Below are positions 1 through 5,871 of a stretch of 13,939 nucleotides of DNA, piece by piece. The stretch covers positions 1 through 13,939 of the forward strand of contig DATBIO010000225.1 in assembly GCA_036556965.1 (NCBI GenBank). The letters run 5' to 3'. Below the pieces are notes generated by a model that was given only the letters and a program-made list of their open reading frames with translations, was not told where the DNA came from and made no database searches. The first letter of the stretch is position 1; each line of letters begins with the position of its first letter. The translations under genes and the position numbers were made by a program. The DNA is from DATBIO01 sp036556965. GTDB taxonomy: Bacteria > Acidobacteriota > Vicinamibacteria > Fen-336.

Positions 1-73
1 CCACCCCGGCCGCGACCAGGACCGTGGCCAGGAGCGGCTTCGCGAAGGAGGCGCGGATGACGCGCTCGATCAC
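1..73 (-). CDS. czcA: Heavy-metal RND efflux pump, inner-membrane subunit (CzcA/CusA-like), N-terminus only
   Basis: Only the first 24 codons are in the window, and the gene continues past base 1. It begins with GTG at 73 and reads MIERVIRASFAKPLLATVLV. That is the usual start of a heavy-metal RND pump: a short cytoplasmic helix followed by the first membrane segment. The start lies 9 nt after the stop of the adaptor gene, with an AGG-type ribosome site at 79-81, so it is the third cistron of a channel-adaptor-pump operon. Such pumps use the proton gradient to drive divalent or monovalent metal ions through a tripartite envelope channel. The substrate cannot be told from this fragment. The call rests mainly on operon order and the N-terminal pattern. 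Confidence 0.8.
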   Translation of the reverse strand, partial: MIERVIRASFAKPLLATVLVAAGV

Positions 74-82
74 GGCCGCCTC

Positions 83-1285
83 TCAGTGGTCATGGTGGGC
101 TCCCTCGCCGCGGGCCTTCTCCGCCTCGGCCTTCAACAGGAAGGCGCCGTCCACCACGACCGTCTCCCCGGCCTGGAGCCCGGAGACGATCTCGACCTCG
201 CCCCCGAGGTCGCGGCCGCGGCCGACCGTGCGGACCTCGAAGGTCCCCGCTTCGCGCGGCACGAAGACGCACCAGCGATCGTCGAGCCGCTGCAGCGCGG
301 CGGCGGGGACGGCGATCACCGCCGCTCCCTCCCCGACCGGCAGCCAGACCGTGGCCGACATCCCGGGCCGCAGCACGCCCCCGGGGTTCGGGACCTCCAG
401 GCGCACGGGGATCGTCCGCGAGCCCACCTCCACCTGGCTGCCCACCTGCAGGACGCGCGCGCTCAAGGCCTGCCCCGGCCGCGCCGGGATGGCCACGCGG
501 GCCGTGGACCGCGGGGCGACGCGCACCGCGTCGCGCTCGGGCGCGTGCGCGACCAGCCACAGCTTCGAGAGGTCGCCCACACGGAAGAGCGTGCGCGCCG
601 CCTCCACGACCTGGCCCAGGGCCAGGCTGCGCTCGATGACCACGCCCGAGAGCGGCGCGCTGAGCCGGAGGACGGCCCCCTCGGCGGCCTGGCCCGGGGC
701 CGTGCCCATCGCCTGCAGGGTGGCCCGCGCGGACCCGGCGCTCGCCTCCGCGGAGCGCAGCGCGGCCTCCGCCTCCTCCACTTCGCGCAAGGGGGCGATG
801 CGCTCCCGGGCCAGGCTCCGCTTCCGCTCGAGCGCCTGGCGCGCGAGCTCGAGGCGGGCCAGGGCGTCGCGGTACTCGCCGCGGGCCTTTCCGAGGTCCA
901 GGCTCTCGAGCTCGGCCAGGAGCTGGCCGCGCCGCACGGGCTGGCCCGCGGTGACGGGCACGCGCACCGCGCGCGCGGCCACCGGGGCGGCCACCTCGGC
1001 GTAGGCTTCCTCGGGCACGCTCAGCTCGGCCACCACCGGCGCCGACTCCGTGCCGGGCCGCGTCTCCACCGGCGCCGTCGTCACCTGGAGGTCGCGGAGC
1101 ATGCCCGGCTCGATGCGCACGACCCCGGCGGCCTCGCGCCCGTCCTCCCGGGGGGCCGCGGGGCGCCCCGCCGCCTCGTCCTCCGCGTGCGTCTTCTCCG
1201 CGGCCGGGGCGGGCGCCTTCTCCGCGGGCCGCGCGCATCCCAGGCCGGGGACGGAGAGTGCCGCGAGGACGGCCAGCCACTTCAT
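83..1285 (-). CDS. czcB: Periplasmic adaptor of heavy-metal RND efflux (CzcB/CusB-like), 400 aa
   Basis: Membrane-fusion protein linking the RND pump to the outer-membrane channel. The N-terminus (MKWLAVLAAL..GLGC) is a signal peptide with a weak lipobox at Cys17, followed by a low-complexity Ala/Pro/Glu linker. The barrel-sandwich halves lie at about 96-130 and 205-238. They flank a coiled-coil hairpin at about 131-198 (LARLELARQALERKRSLARE). A beta-barrel follows at about 240-320, and a membrane-proximal domain ends near 385. The C-terminus is His-rich (HHDH), possibly metal-binding. There is no large N-terminal His-rich metal domain of the kind seen in some CzcB proteins. The ATG start overlaps the channel gene stop as ATGA, indicating translational coupling. 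Family and role are clear; the metal (Co/Zn/Cd versus Cu/Ag) is not. Confidence 0.92.
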   Translation of the reverse strand: MKWLAVLAALSVPGLGCARPAEKAPAPAAEKTHAEDEAAGRPAAPREDGREAAGVVRIEPGMLRDLQVTTAPVETRPGTESAPVVAELSVPEEAYAEVAAPVAARAVRVPVTAGQPVRRGQLLAELESLDLGKARGEYRDALARLELARQALERKRSLARERIAPLREVEEAEAALRSAEASAGSARATLQAMGTAPGQAAEGAVLRLSAPLSGVVIERSLALGQVVEAARTLFRVGDLSKLWLVAHAPERDAVRVAPRSTARVAIPARPGQALSARVLQVGSQVEVGSRTIPVRLEVPNPGGVLRPGMSATVWLPVGEGAAVIAVPAAALQRLDDRWCVFVPREAGTFEVRTVGRGRDLGGEVEIVSGLQAGETVVVDGAFLLKAEAEKARGEGAHHDH

Positions 1286-2490
1286 CGCGCGCCTCCGGAC
1301 ATCGCGTCCAGCTCGGCACGCGCCTGGGCCAGCTCGAGCAGGCTGTCCAGCCACAACCTCCGCGCCTCCGCCGTCTCCCTCCGCACGAGGAGCAGCTCCC
1401 CGAGGCCGATCTGCCCGACCTCGTAGCTGCGCCGGGCCAGCGCTTCGCTGTCGGCCAGGGTCGCCGCGTTCGCGGCGAGCTCGGCGACGGCGGCGAGGCG
1501 CAGCTCGTGCAGGGCCAGCGCGCCCTGGACCTGGCCCTGCAGGGCGCGCGTCCGGGCCTCGGTCTCGAGGAGCAGGCCGTCCCTGCGGGCCCGCGCCACC
1601 GCGCCGAGCTGCTGGCCCCGGTCGAAGAGGGGCAGCGTCACGGTCACGCCCGCCCACAGGACATGGTCGCCCTCGTCGCGCTCGTAGCGGACGGCGGGCG
1701 TGACGTCCGGCCACGCGAGCCCCCGGCCGAGCCGCGCTTCGGCCTCGGCTTCGTGCCGCTGGGCCTGGAGGGCCTGCACCTCCGGCCGGCCGGCGGCCGC
1801 CGCCAGGAGAGAGGCGGGGTCGTAGGGGGCCTCCTCCCACAGCGGCCCGGCGAGGGACAAGGGCTCGCCGCCGGCGAGCCCGAGCAGGAGGCGCAGGTCG
1901 GTGAGGGCCGAGACGCTCGCGGCCTCGGCCGCCTTGAGCTCGGCGCGGGCGCGGGAGCGGGCGCTCGCGGCGACGTTGAGGTCCAGCGCCGCCACGTCCC
2001 CCTGCTCGTGCCGGCGCCGGGCGATGCGCTCCAGCTCTGCCGCGTCGACCTCGACGGCCGCGGCCAGGCGCAGGCGCTCCGCGGCGAGGAGGCCCCGCCG
2101 GAACGCGACGCGCACCTCGCGGAGCACCGCGCGCTCGGCCCGGGCGAACTCCGCTTCCTCGCGCGCGAGAGCCGCCCTGTCCACGTCGCGCCGCGAGCCT
2201 CCGCGGCCGCCCAGCTCGAAGGTCTGGCTCAGGCCCACCTCGAAGTCGGACGGGCCCGCGTCCCTCGCCCCCCAGGCGCCCTCGAGGGCCGGGTTTTCCC
2301 GCAGGCCTGGCCGCGCGCGCAGGCGCGCCGCGGCCTCCGCCACGCGGCGGCGCGCGGCGAGGACGTCCGGCGAGCCCGCCCGCGCCAGGGACAGGGCCGC
2401 TTCCAGCGTCAGTCCATCCGCGCCCCGGGCCGGCCAGGCCGGGGACACGGCGAGCGCGGCGCCCAGCGCCGCGACACGCGCACTCTTCAT
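1282..2490 (-). CDS. czcC: Outer-membrane efflux channel, TolC/CzcC family, 402 aa
   Basis: Outer-membrane factor of the tripartite metal-efflux system. A cleavable signal peptide is visible (about residues 1-24). Two internally related halves of long Ala/Glu/Arg-rich helices follow, with CzcC-type strand motifs: LSQTFELGGRGG at 87-98 and VTVTLPLFDRGQQ at 282-294. The length is normal for CzcC. The start at 2490 is preferred because GAGGAG lies 4 nt upstream (2495-2500) and the signal peptide then has a short basic n-region. An in-frame start at 2511 would add seven residues. The gene ends in a 4-nt ATGA overlap with the adaptor and follows the Cys-rich gene after 66 nt. The start of this gene most likely marks the structural part of the efflux operon. 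Confidence 0.92.
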   Translation of the reverse strand: MKSARVAALGAALAVSPAWPARGADGLTLEAALSLARAGSPDVLAARRRVAEAAARLRARPGLRENPALEGAWGARDAGPSDFEVGLSQTFELGGRGGSRRDVDRAALAREEAEFARAERAVLREVRVAFRRGLLAAERLRLAAAVEVDAAELERIARRRHEQGDVAALDLNVAASARSRARAELKAAEAASVSALTDLRLLLGLAGGEPLSLAGPLWEEAPYDPASLLAAAAGRPEVQALQAQRHEAEAEARLGRGLAWPDVTPAVRYERDEGDHVLWAGVTVTLPLFDRGQQLGAVARARRDGLLLETEARTRALQGQVQGALALHELRLAAVAELAANAATLADSEALARRSYEVGQIGLGELLLVRRETAEARRLWLDSLLELAQARAELDAMSGGAR

Positions 2491-2556
2491 GGTTCTCCTC
2501 GCGAGCAGCAACCCGCGCCGCCTGGTGGTCGCGGCGCGTAAGGAACGTCGGGGGAG

Positions 2557-2853
2557 CTACGCGGAGGCTCGCTTGGGAACGTGCAGGATGCCGCGGGGAT
2601 CGGCGGCGAGGGGAAGGCGGGGGGTGCTGGCCGCGAGGCCGGAGGACGACGACGAGGGGTCGGCCGGGACCAGGCGTTCCGACGCCACCAGCCGGGAATG
2701 GACGCAGCACGTGCAGCACCGCTCCGCCGCGCACGGGCGCCCCGGGCCCTCGCCCACGCACGGCTCCGGGCAGGGAACGAGAGCCTCCACCACCGGCGAC
2801 AGGACGACGACCGCCAGGAGGACGAGGCCGACGAGGGTCAGCGCCCGGCGCAT
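2557..2853 (-). CDS. Small exported Cys-rich protein upstream of the metal efflux genes, 98 aa
   Basis: I cannot assign a named family. Residues 4-23 are a hydrophobic signal or anchor segment (LTLVGLVLLAVVVLSPVVEA). A tight cluster of seven cysteines follows at 28, 32, 41, 46, 47, 49 and 50, with the pattern CPEPC, a Gly/Pro spacer, C, then CCTCC. A polar Ser-rich tail without cysteines completes the protein. Start 2853 (ATG) places the basic n-region correctly; an upstream in-frame start at 2898 would add an Arg/Ala-rich stretch. Its position 66 nt before the channel gene, in the same direction, suggests a periplasmic or membrane-attached metal-binding accessory, sensor or chaperone of the efflux system. 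That role is inferred from cysteines and context only. A disulfide-stabilised structural protein is the alternative. Confidence 0.7.
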   Translation of the reverse strand: MRRALTLVGLVLLAVVVLSPVVEALVPCPEPCVGEGPGRPCAAERCCTCCVHSRLVASERLVPADPSSSSSGLAASTPRLPLAADPRGILHVPKRASA

Positions 2854-2861
2854 CGGGCCCG

Positions 2862-2867
2862 AGTGTA
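2862..2867 (-). promoter_or_regulatory. Possible -10 element (TACACT) for the Cys-rich/czc operon
   Basis: On the minus strand TACACT lies 8 nt before the ATG at 2853, in an otherwise almost pure G/C stretch. No convincing -35 box is visible 16-18 nt upstream, where the sequence is alternating GC. If used, transcription would begin within a few bases of the start codon, giving a nearly leaderless mRNA. This would let the Cys-rich and czc genes be expressed separately from the upstream sigma-factor genes. Confidence 0.3.
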
Positions 2868-2905
2868 CTCCAGCCGCCGCGCGCGCGCGCCGCCTCACGC
2901 GCCGC

Positions 2906-4201
2906 TCAGGGCCGCGCCGGGGACGCCGCCTTCTCCGCGCTCCGGGCCGCGCGCTCGAGGAGCAGCGCGCGCTCGCGCGCGTTCCGCGTGAGGGAGGCCG
3001 CGCGCTCGAACTCCGCGCGCGCCTCCTCGAAGCGGCCCAGCTTGAAGAGGAGGTCGCCGCGCACGCTCGGCAGCAGGTGGTAGGAGCGCAGCGCGGGCGC
3101 GTCCCGGAGCGCGTCCACCAGGGCCAGGCCGGCGGCGGGGCCGGAGGCCATGGCCACCGCCACCGCGCGGTTCAGCTCCACCACCGGGGAGGGGGTCAGG
3201 CGGGCCAGCTCCTCGTAGAGGGCCACGATGCGCGGCCAGTCCGTCTCCGCCGCGGTGCGCGCGCGGGCGTGGCCGGCGGCGATGGCGGCCTGCAGGGCGT
3301 AGGGACCGAGGCCTCCCCCGCCGGCGCGCTCGGCCCGCTCCAGGGCGGCCAGGCCGCGGCGCACGAGCACGTAGTCCCAGCGCGCGCGGTCCTGGTCGAG
3401 CAGCAGGACCGGCTCCCCGCCCGGGCCCACGCGGGCGCGCGCGCGCGAGGCCTGGATCTCCATCAGCGCCACCAGGCCGTGGACCTCCGCCTCCTCCGGG
3501 GCCAGCTCGGCCAGGATGCGCCCGAGCCGCAGCGCGTCCTCGCACAGCGCGGGCCGCATCCAGTCGTCGCCCGCGGTGGCCGAGTAGCCCTCGTTGAAGA
3601 TCAGGTAGACGACCTCGAGCACGGAGGAGAGCCGGGCGGCCCGCTCCGCCGCCCGGGGCACCTCGAAGGGGACGCGCGCCTCGGCCAGCGTCCGCTTGGC
3701 GCGGACGATGCGCTGGGCCACCGTGGCCTCCGAGGTCAGGAACGCGCGCGCGATCTCCCCGGTGGTGAGCCCCCCCAGCAGGCGCAGGGTCAGGGCCACG
3801 CGGGCGTCGGTGGAGAGGACGGGATGGCAGGCGGTGAAGACGAGGCGGAGGAGGTCGTCGCCCACGTCGTCGTCGAGGGCCCTCTCCAGGTCGAGGACGG
3901 CCAGCCCCTGCCCGGCCTCGCGCTCCCGGCCCAGCTCCTCGTGGCTGCGCGCCGCCCTCTGGCTCCGGCGGAAGAGGTCGATGGCGCGGCGCTTGGCCGT
4001 GGCCATGAGCCAGGCGCCGGGGTTGCGGGGGATGCCCGTCTCCGGCCACTGCTGGAGGGCGGCCACCAGGGCGTCCTGGGCCAGGTCCTCGGCCACCCCG
4101 ACGTCGCGCACCATCCGCGCCAGCCCGCCGATGAGGCGGGGCGCCTCGATGCGCCAGACGGCGTCGATCGTGCGCTGGGTGTCGGTGGCGGCCACCGCCA
4201 C
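2906..4201 (-). CDS. ECF42-type RNA polymerase sigma factor with DUF6596 and long C-terminal extension, 431 aa
   Basis: Redirects RNA polymerase to a small set of promoters. Sigma region 2 spans about residues 13-80, with the motifs AEDLAQDALVAALQQWP and NPGAWLMATAKRRAIDLFRR. Region 4 spans about 116-172, with LTTGEIARAFLTSEATVAQR as the -35-binding helix-turn-helix. Next comes the DUF6596 part (VVYLIFNEGYSA) and a TPR-like C-terminal half containing GPYALQAAIAAGHA, SPVVELNRAVAVA and an AR-rich end. The roughly 430-residue length and this extension are hallmarks of ECF42. From the family, these lack a classical anti-sigma factor, and the extension itself is needed for activity. The start is GTG at 4201; a second GTG two codons downstream is equally possible, and no strong ribosome site marks either. 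It lies 80 nt after the YCII gene, its usual partner. Confidence 0.93.
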   Translation of the reverse strand: MAVAATDTQRTIDAVWRIEAPRLIGGLARMVRDVGVAEDLAQDALVAALQQWPETGIPRNPGAWLMATAKRRAIDLFRRSQRAARSHEELGREREAGQGLAVLDLERALDDDVGDDLLRLVFTACHPVLSTDARVALTLRLLGGLTTGEIARAFLTSEATVAQRIVRAKRTLAEARVPFEVPRAAERAARLSSVLEVVYLIFNEGYSATAGDDWMRPALCEDALRLGRILAELAPEEAEVHGLVALMEIQASRARARVGPGGEPVLLLDQDRARWDYVLVRRGLAALERAERAGGGGLGPYALQAAIAAGHARARTAAETDWPRIVALYEELARLTPSPVVELNRAVAVAMASGPAAGLALVDALRDAPALRSYHLLPSVRGDLLFKLGRFEEARAEFERAASLTRNARERALLLERAARSAEKAASPARP

Positions 4202-4254
4202 CGATCACACCAGCTTCACGGCGCCGCGGCAAGCCGGCCGCGCGCGCGGTCAGG

Positions 4255-4281
4255 CCGCGGGCGCGGGCCGGCCGCCCGCGG
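4255..4281. other. GC-rich inverted repeat between the YCII and sigma-factor genes
   Basis: The nine-base arms CCGCGGGCG (4255-4263) and CGCCCGCGG (4273-4281) are separated by a 9-nt loop. The repeat sits directly after the YCII stop codon. No T-tract follows on the minus strand, so it is not a classical intrinsic terminator. It could attenuate or stabilise the message between YCII and the sigma factor, or be chance in such GC-rich DNA. Confidence 0.3.
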
Positions 4282-4710
4282 TCACTTCTTGGCGGCCATG
4301 GCCGCCCGCTGCCGCTCCTCCTGGGCCCGGAGCTCGGGCGTGTACTCGGCGCCGAAGTCGTCCGCCTCGAACACCTGGCGGATCTCGATCTCCGACTCCT
4401 GGTCGGGGAAGGGGTTCGGGCAGCGCTTCACCCACTCGATGCACTCCTCCTTCGACTTCACCTGGAAGAGCCAGAAGCCCGCCACCAGCTCCTTGGTCTC
4501 GGAGAAGGGCCCGTCGATGACCGTCCGCTTGTCGCCGGAGAAGCGGACGCGGGCGCCCTTGGCGCTGGGATGCAGGCCCTCCCCGGCCAGCATCACGCCC
4601 GCCTTCACCAGCTCGTCGTTGTAGTTCCCCATGTCCCGCAGGAGCTTCTCGTCGGGGAGGACGCCCTGCTCGGAGTCCTTGGTGGCCTTGACCAGCACCA
4701 TGAACCGCAT
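4282..4710 (-). CDS. YCII-related (DGPF-domain) protein, ECF42 partner, 142 aa
   Basis: Small YciI-fold protein. The N-terminus MRFMVLVKATKDSEQGVLPD is the typical first strand and helix, and the family signature DGPF is at 66-69, within DGPFSETKELVAGFWLFQV. The C-terminus is a charged helix rich in Glu, Arg and Lys, longer than in minimal YciI proteins. Genes of this type are the standard neighbour and regulon member of ECF42 sigma factors. Their biochemical function is unknown; reported work on ECF42 systems does not support a direct sigma-regulating role. The start is secure: ATG at 4710 with a near-perfect AAAGGAG at 4718-4724, seven bases upstream. The 114-nt gap upstream holds a candidate ECF-type promoter, so this may be the first cistron of a YCII-sigma factor transcript. 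Confidence 0.93.
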   Translation of the reverse strand: MRFMVLVKATKDSEQGVLPDEKLLRDMGNYNDELVKAGVMLAGEGLHPSAKGARVRFSGDKRTVIDGPFSETKELVAGFWLFQVKSKEECIEWVKRCPNPFPDQESEIEIRQVFEADDFGAEYTPELRAQEERQRAAMAAKK

Positions 4711-4774
4711 CTCTCGTCTCCTTTCGATTCCCGGGCGGGTCCGGCCTGTCCCGAGGCCCGCGCTCTACCGGAGC

Positions 4775-4801
4775 GTCGAACGGGAGAGCCCCGGATCGAC
4801 G
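4775..4801 (-). promoter_or_regulatory. Candidate ECF42-dependent promoter upstream of the YCII gene
   Basis: On the minus strand CGTCGA (4801-4796) is followed after 17 nt by CGAC (4778-4775). As I recall it, the motif proposed for an ECF42 regulon is about TGTCGA at -35 and CGA/TC at -10, so this is a five-of-six match at -35 and a full match at -10 with normal ECF spacing. The start of transcription would fall near 4768, giving a leader of about 58 nt that contains the strong ribosome site of the YCII gene. CG-rich motifs arise easily by chance here, so confidence is moderate. Confidence 0.4.
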
Positions 4802-4824
4802 CGTCGCGGCCGGCTTCTTCGCGG

Positions 4825-5280
4825 TCAGGCCAACTGCTTGAGCGGTCTAGGGCTTGGGGACGCTTCCGGCTCGCGAAGGCGGGCGTCGAGGCTCCAGGGC
4901 CCCGGGCCGGCGGCCGAGAAGTACAGCCACAGGAAGCAGTAGACGACGGCGGCCACGCCGCCGTTCACGGTCGGCCAGAAGCCCTGCGGGGCGTGGAACT
5001 GGAAGTAGGCGACCGCCATCATGCCCGACATGAGGAAGGCCGACGGGCGCGTGAAGAGGCCGACGAGCAGGAGCCCGCCGCACACGACCTCGAGCAGGCC
5101 GCCGATCCCGATCTGGGAGGCGAGCACGGCGGTGCCGCCGTCGGGAGGCATGCCCATGGGCCAGGCGAACAGCTTCATCGTGCCGGAGGTGATGAAGATG
5201 GCCGCCGCGACCATCCGCAAGACGCTGCGCAGCTGGGGAGCCCACGCCGACCACCGCGTCCCGACGTCGCGTGCGTTCAT
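4825..5280 (-). CDS. DoxX-family membrane protein, 151 aa
   Basis: Small integral membrane protein with four predicted transmembrane segments, at about residues 18-37, 52-76, 80-96 and 104-124. It shows DoxX-like features: FITSGTMKLFAWP after the first helix, GIGGLLEVVCGGLLLVGLFT in the second, and AAGPGPWSLDA after the last. DoxX relatives are linked to electron transfer, quinone or thiol-stress functions, but most, including this one, have no proven activity. The ATG at 5280 has AGGAGG at 5289-5294, eight bases upstream, so the start is firm. It lies between the DUF1428 and YCII genes on the same strand, an arrangement often seen in ECF42 clusters, and is probably part of the same stress-related regulon. 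Confidence 0.92.
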   Translation of the reverse strand: MNARDVGTRWSAWAPQLRSVLRMVAAAIFITSGTMKLFAWPMGMPPDGGTAVLASQIGIGGLLEVVCGGLLLVGLFTRPSAFLMSGMMAVAYFQFHAPQGFWPTVNGGVAAVVYCFLWLYFSAAGPGPWSLDARLREPEASPSPRPLKQLA

Positions 5281-5349
5281 TCCACGAGCCTCCTGGATGC
5301 GCCGACTCCAAACACGCCGCCCACGCGCGCCAGGCGGGCCTCGCCTGGC

Positions 5350-5709
5350 TCAGGCTTCCACGAACACCCGGAAGCCGCCGTAGAGCATCCGCTTCACGTC
5401 GAAGGGCATCTCCTTCATGTCCATGCCGGCCATCCGCGGGTCCTTCATCACCTTGGCGTTGACCCGGTCCCGGTGCGCCCGCGACTTGAAGACGATCCAC
5501 GCGAAGACCACGGTCTCGCCCCGCTTGGTCTTGAGCATGCGGCCGTAGCGGGCCACGCCCTTCACGTTCAGGTCGTCCCCCAGGCACTCGCGGTACTCGA
5601 GGGCGCCGTGGTCGCGCCAGACCTTTCCCGCCCGGGCGGACAGGCGCCGGTAGGCCTCCACGTTCCGCTCGGGCAGGGGGAGGACGAAGCCGTCCACGTA
5701 GTTGCCCAT
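5350..5709 (-). CDS. DUF1428 family protein (YbaA-like), 119 aa
   Basis: Recognised by the continuous family pattern: MGNYVDGFVLPLPERN at the start, ALEYRECLGDDL in the centre, VVFAWIVFKSRAHRDRVNAK, and the C-terminal MPFDVKRMLYGGFRVFVE. The length matches the family, which has a dimeric alpha-beta-barrel (ferredoxin-like) fold related to YCII proteins. Function is unknown. The ATG at 5709 has GGAGG at 5716-5720, six bases upstream. It is the first gene of the minus-strand block and lies divergent from the kinase across a 162-nt intergenic region. DUF1428 genes commonly accompany DGPF/ECF42 genes, which supports a shared regulon here. Confidence 0.93.
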   Translation of the reverse strand: MGNYVDGFVLPLPERNVEAYRRLSARAGKVWRDHGALEYRECLGDDLNVKGVARYGRMLKTKRGETVVFAWIVFKSRAHRDRVNAKVMKDPRMAGMDMKEMPFDVKRMLYGGFRVFVEA

Positions 5710-5854
5710 TGCGTGCCTCCATCAGCGTTCCCGGGCGCGCCGCCCCGGGACCTTCCGTCAAGCGTGGACCAGTCGCGCCCGCGCCGGTGAAGACTACGCC
5801 AGAAACCGGCCCAGGCCCTCCGGGCGGCGGGACCCGGGACGCCCGCCCCCTGGC

Positions 5855-5860
5855 TAAGAT
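5855..5860 (+). promoter_or_regulatory. Possible -10 element (TAAGAT) before the kinase gene
   Basis: TAAGAT lies 11 nt before the GTG at 5872 and is the most AT-rich hexamer of the divergent 5710-5871 region. No good -35 is visible. If it is the real -10, the transcript would start around 5867 and would exclude the GGAG at 5863-5866, so the two readings of this leader conflict. I see no clear promoter for the divergent DUF1428 gene and no match to the ECF-type motif in this gap. Confidence 0.25.
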
Positions 5861-5871
5861 GTGGAGCTCCG

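Noticed and set aside
2878..2890. Alternating CG tract upstream of the Cys-rich gene, possibly Z-DNA forming or a regulatory repeat.
   Set aside because: It is only about 13 bp, and similar alternating GC runs occur inside coding sequence (for example near 3434-3447), so it reflects base composition.
1901..4624. Very long open frames antisense to the efflux, sigma-factor and YCII genes, for example on the plus strand from 1901 to 4624.
   Set aside because: The translation is Arg/Ala/Gly-rich without family motifs and crosses several well-supported genes. Stop codons are rare in all frames at this GC content, so such frames are expected by chance.
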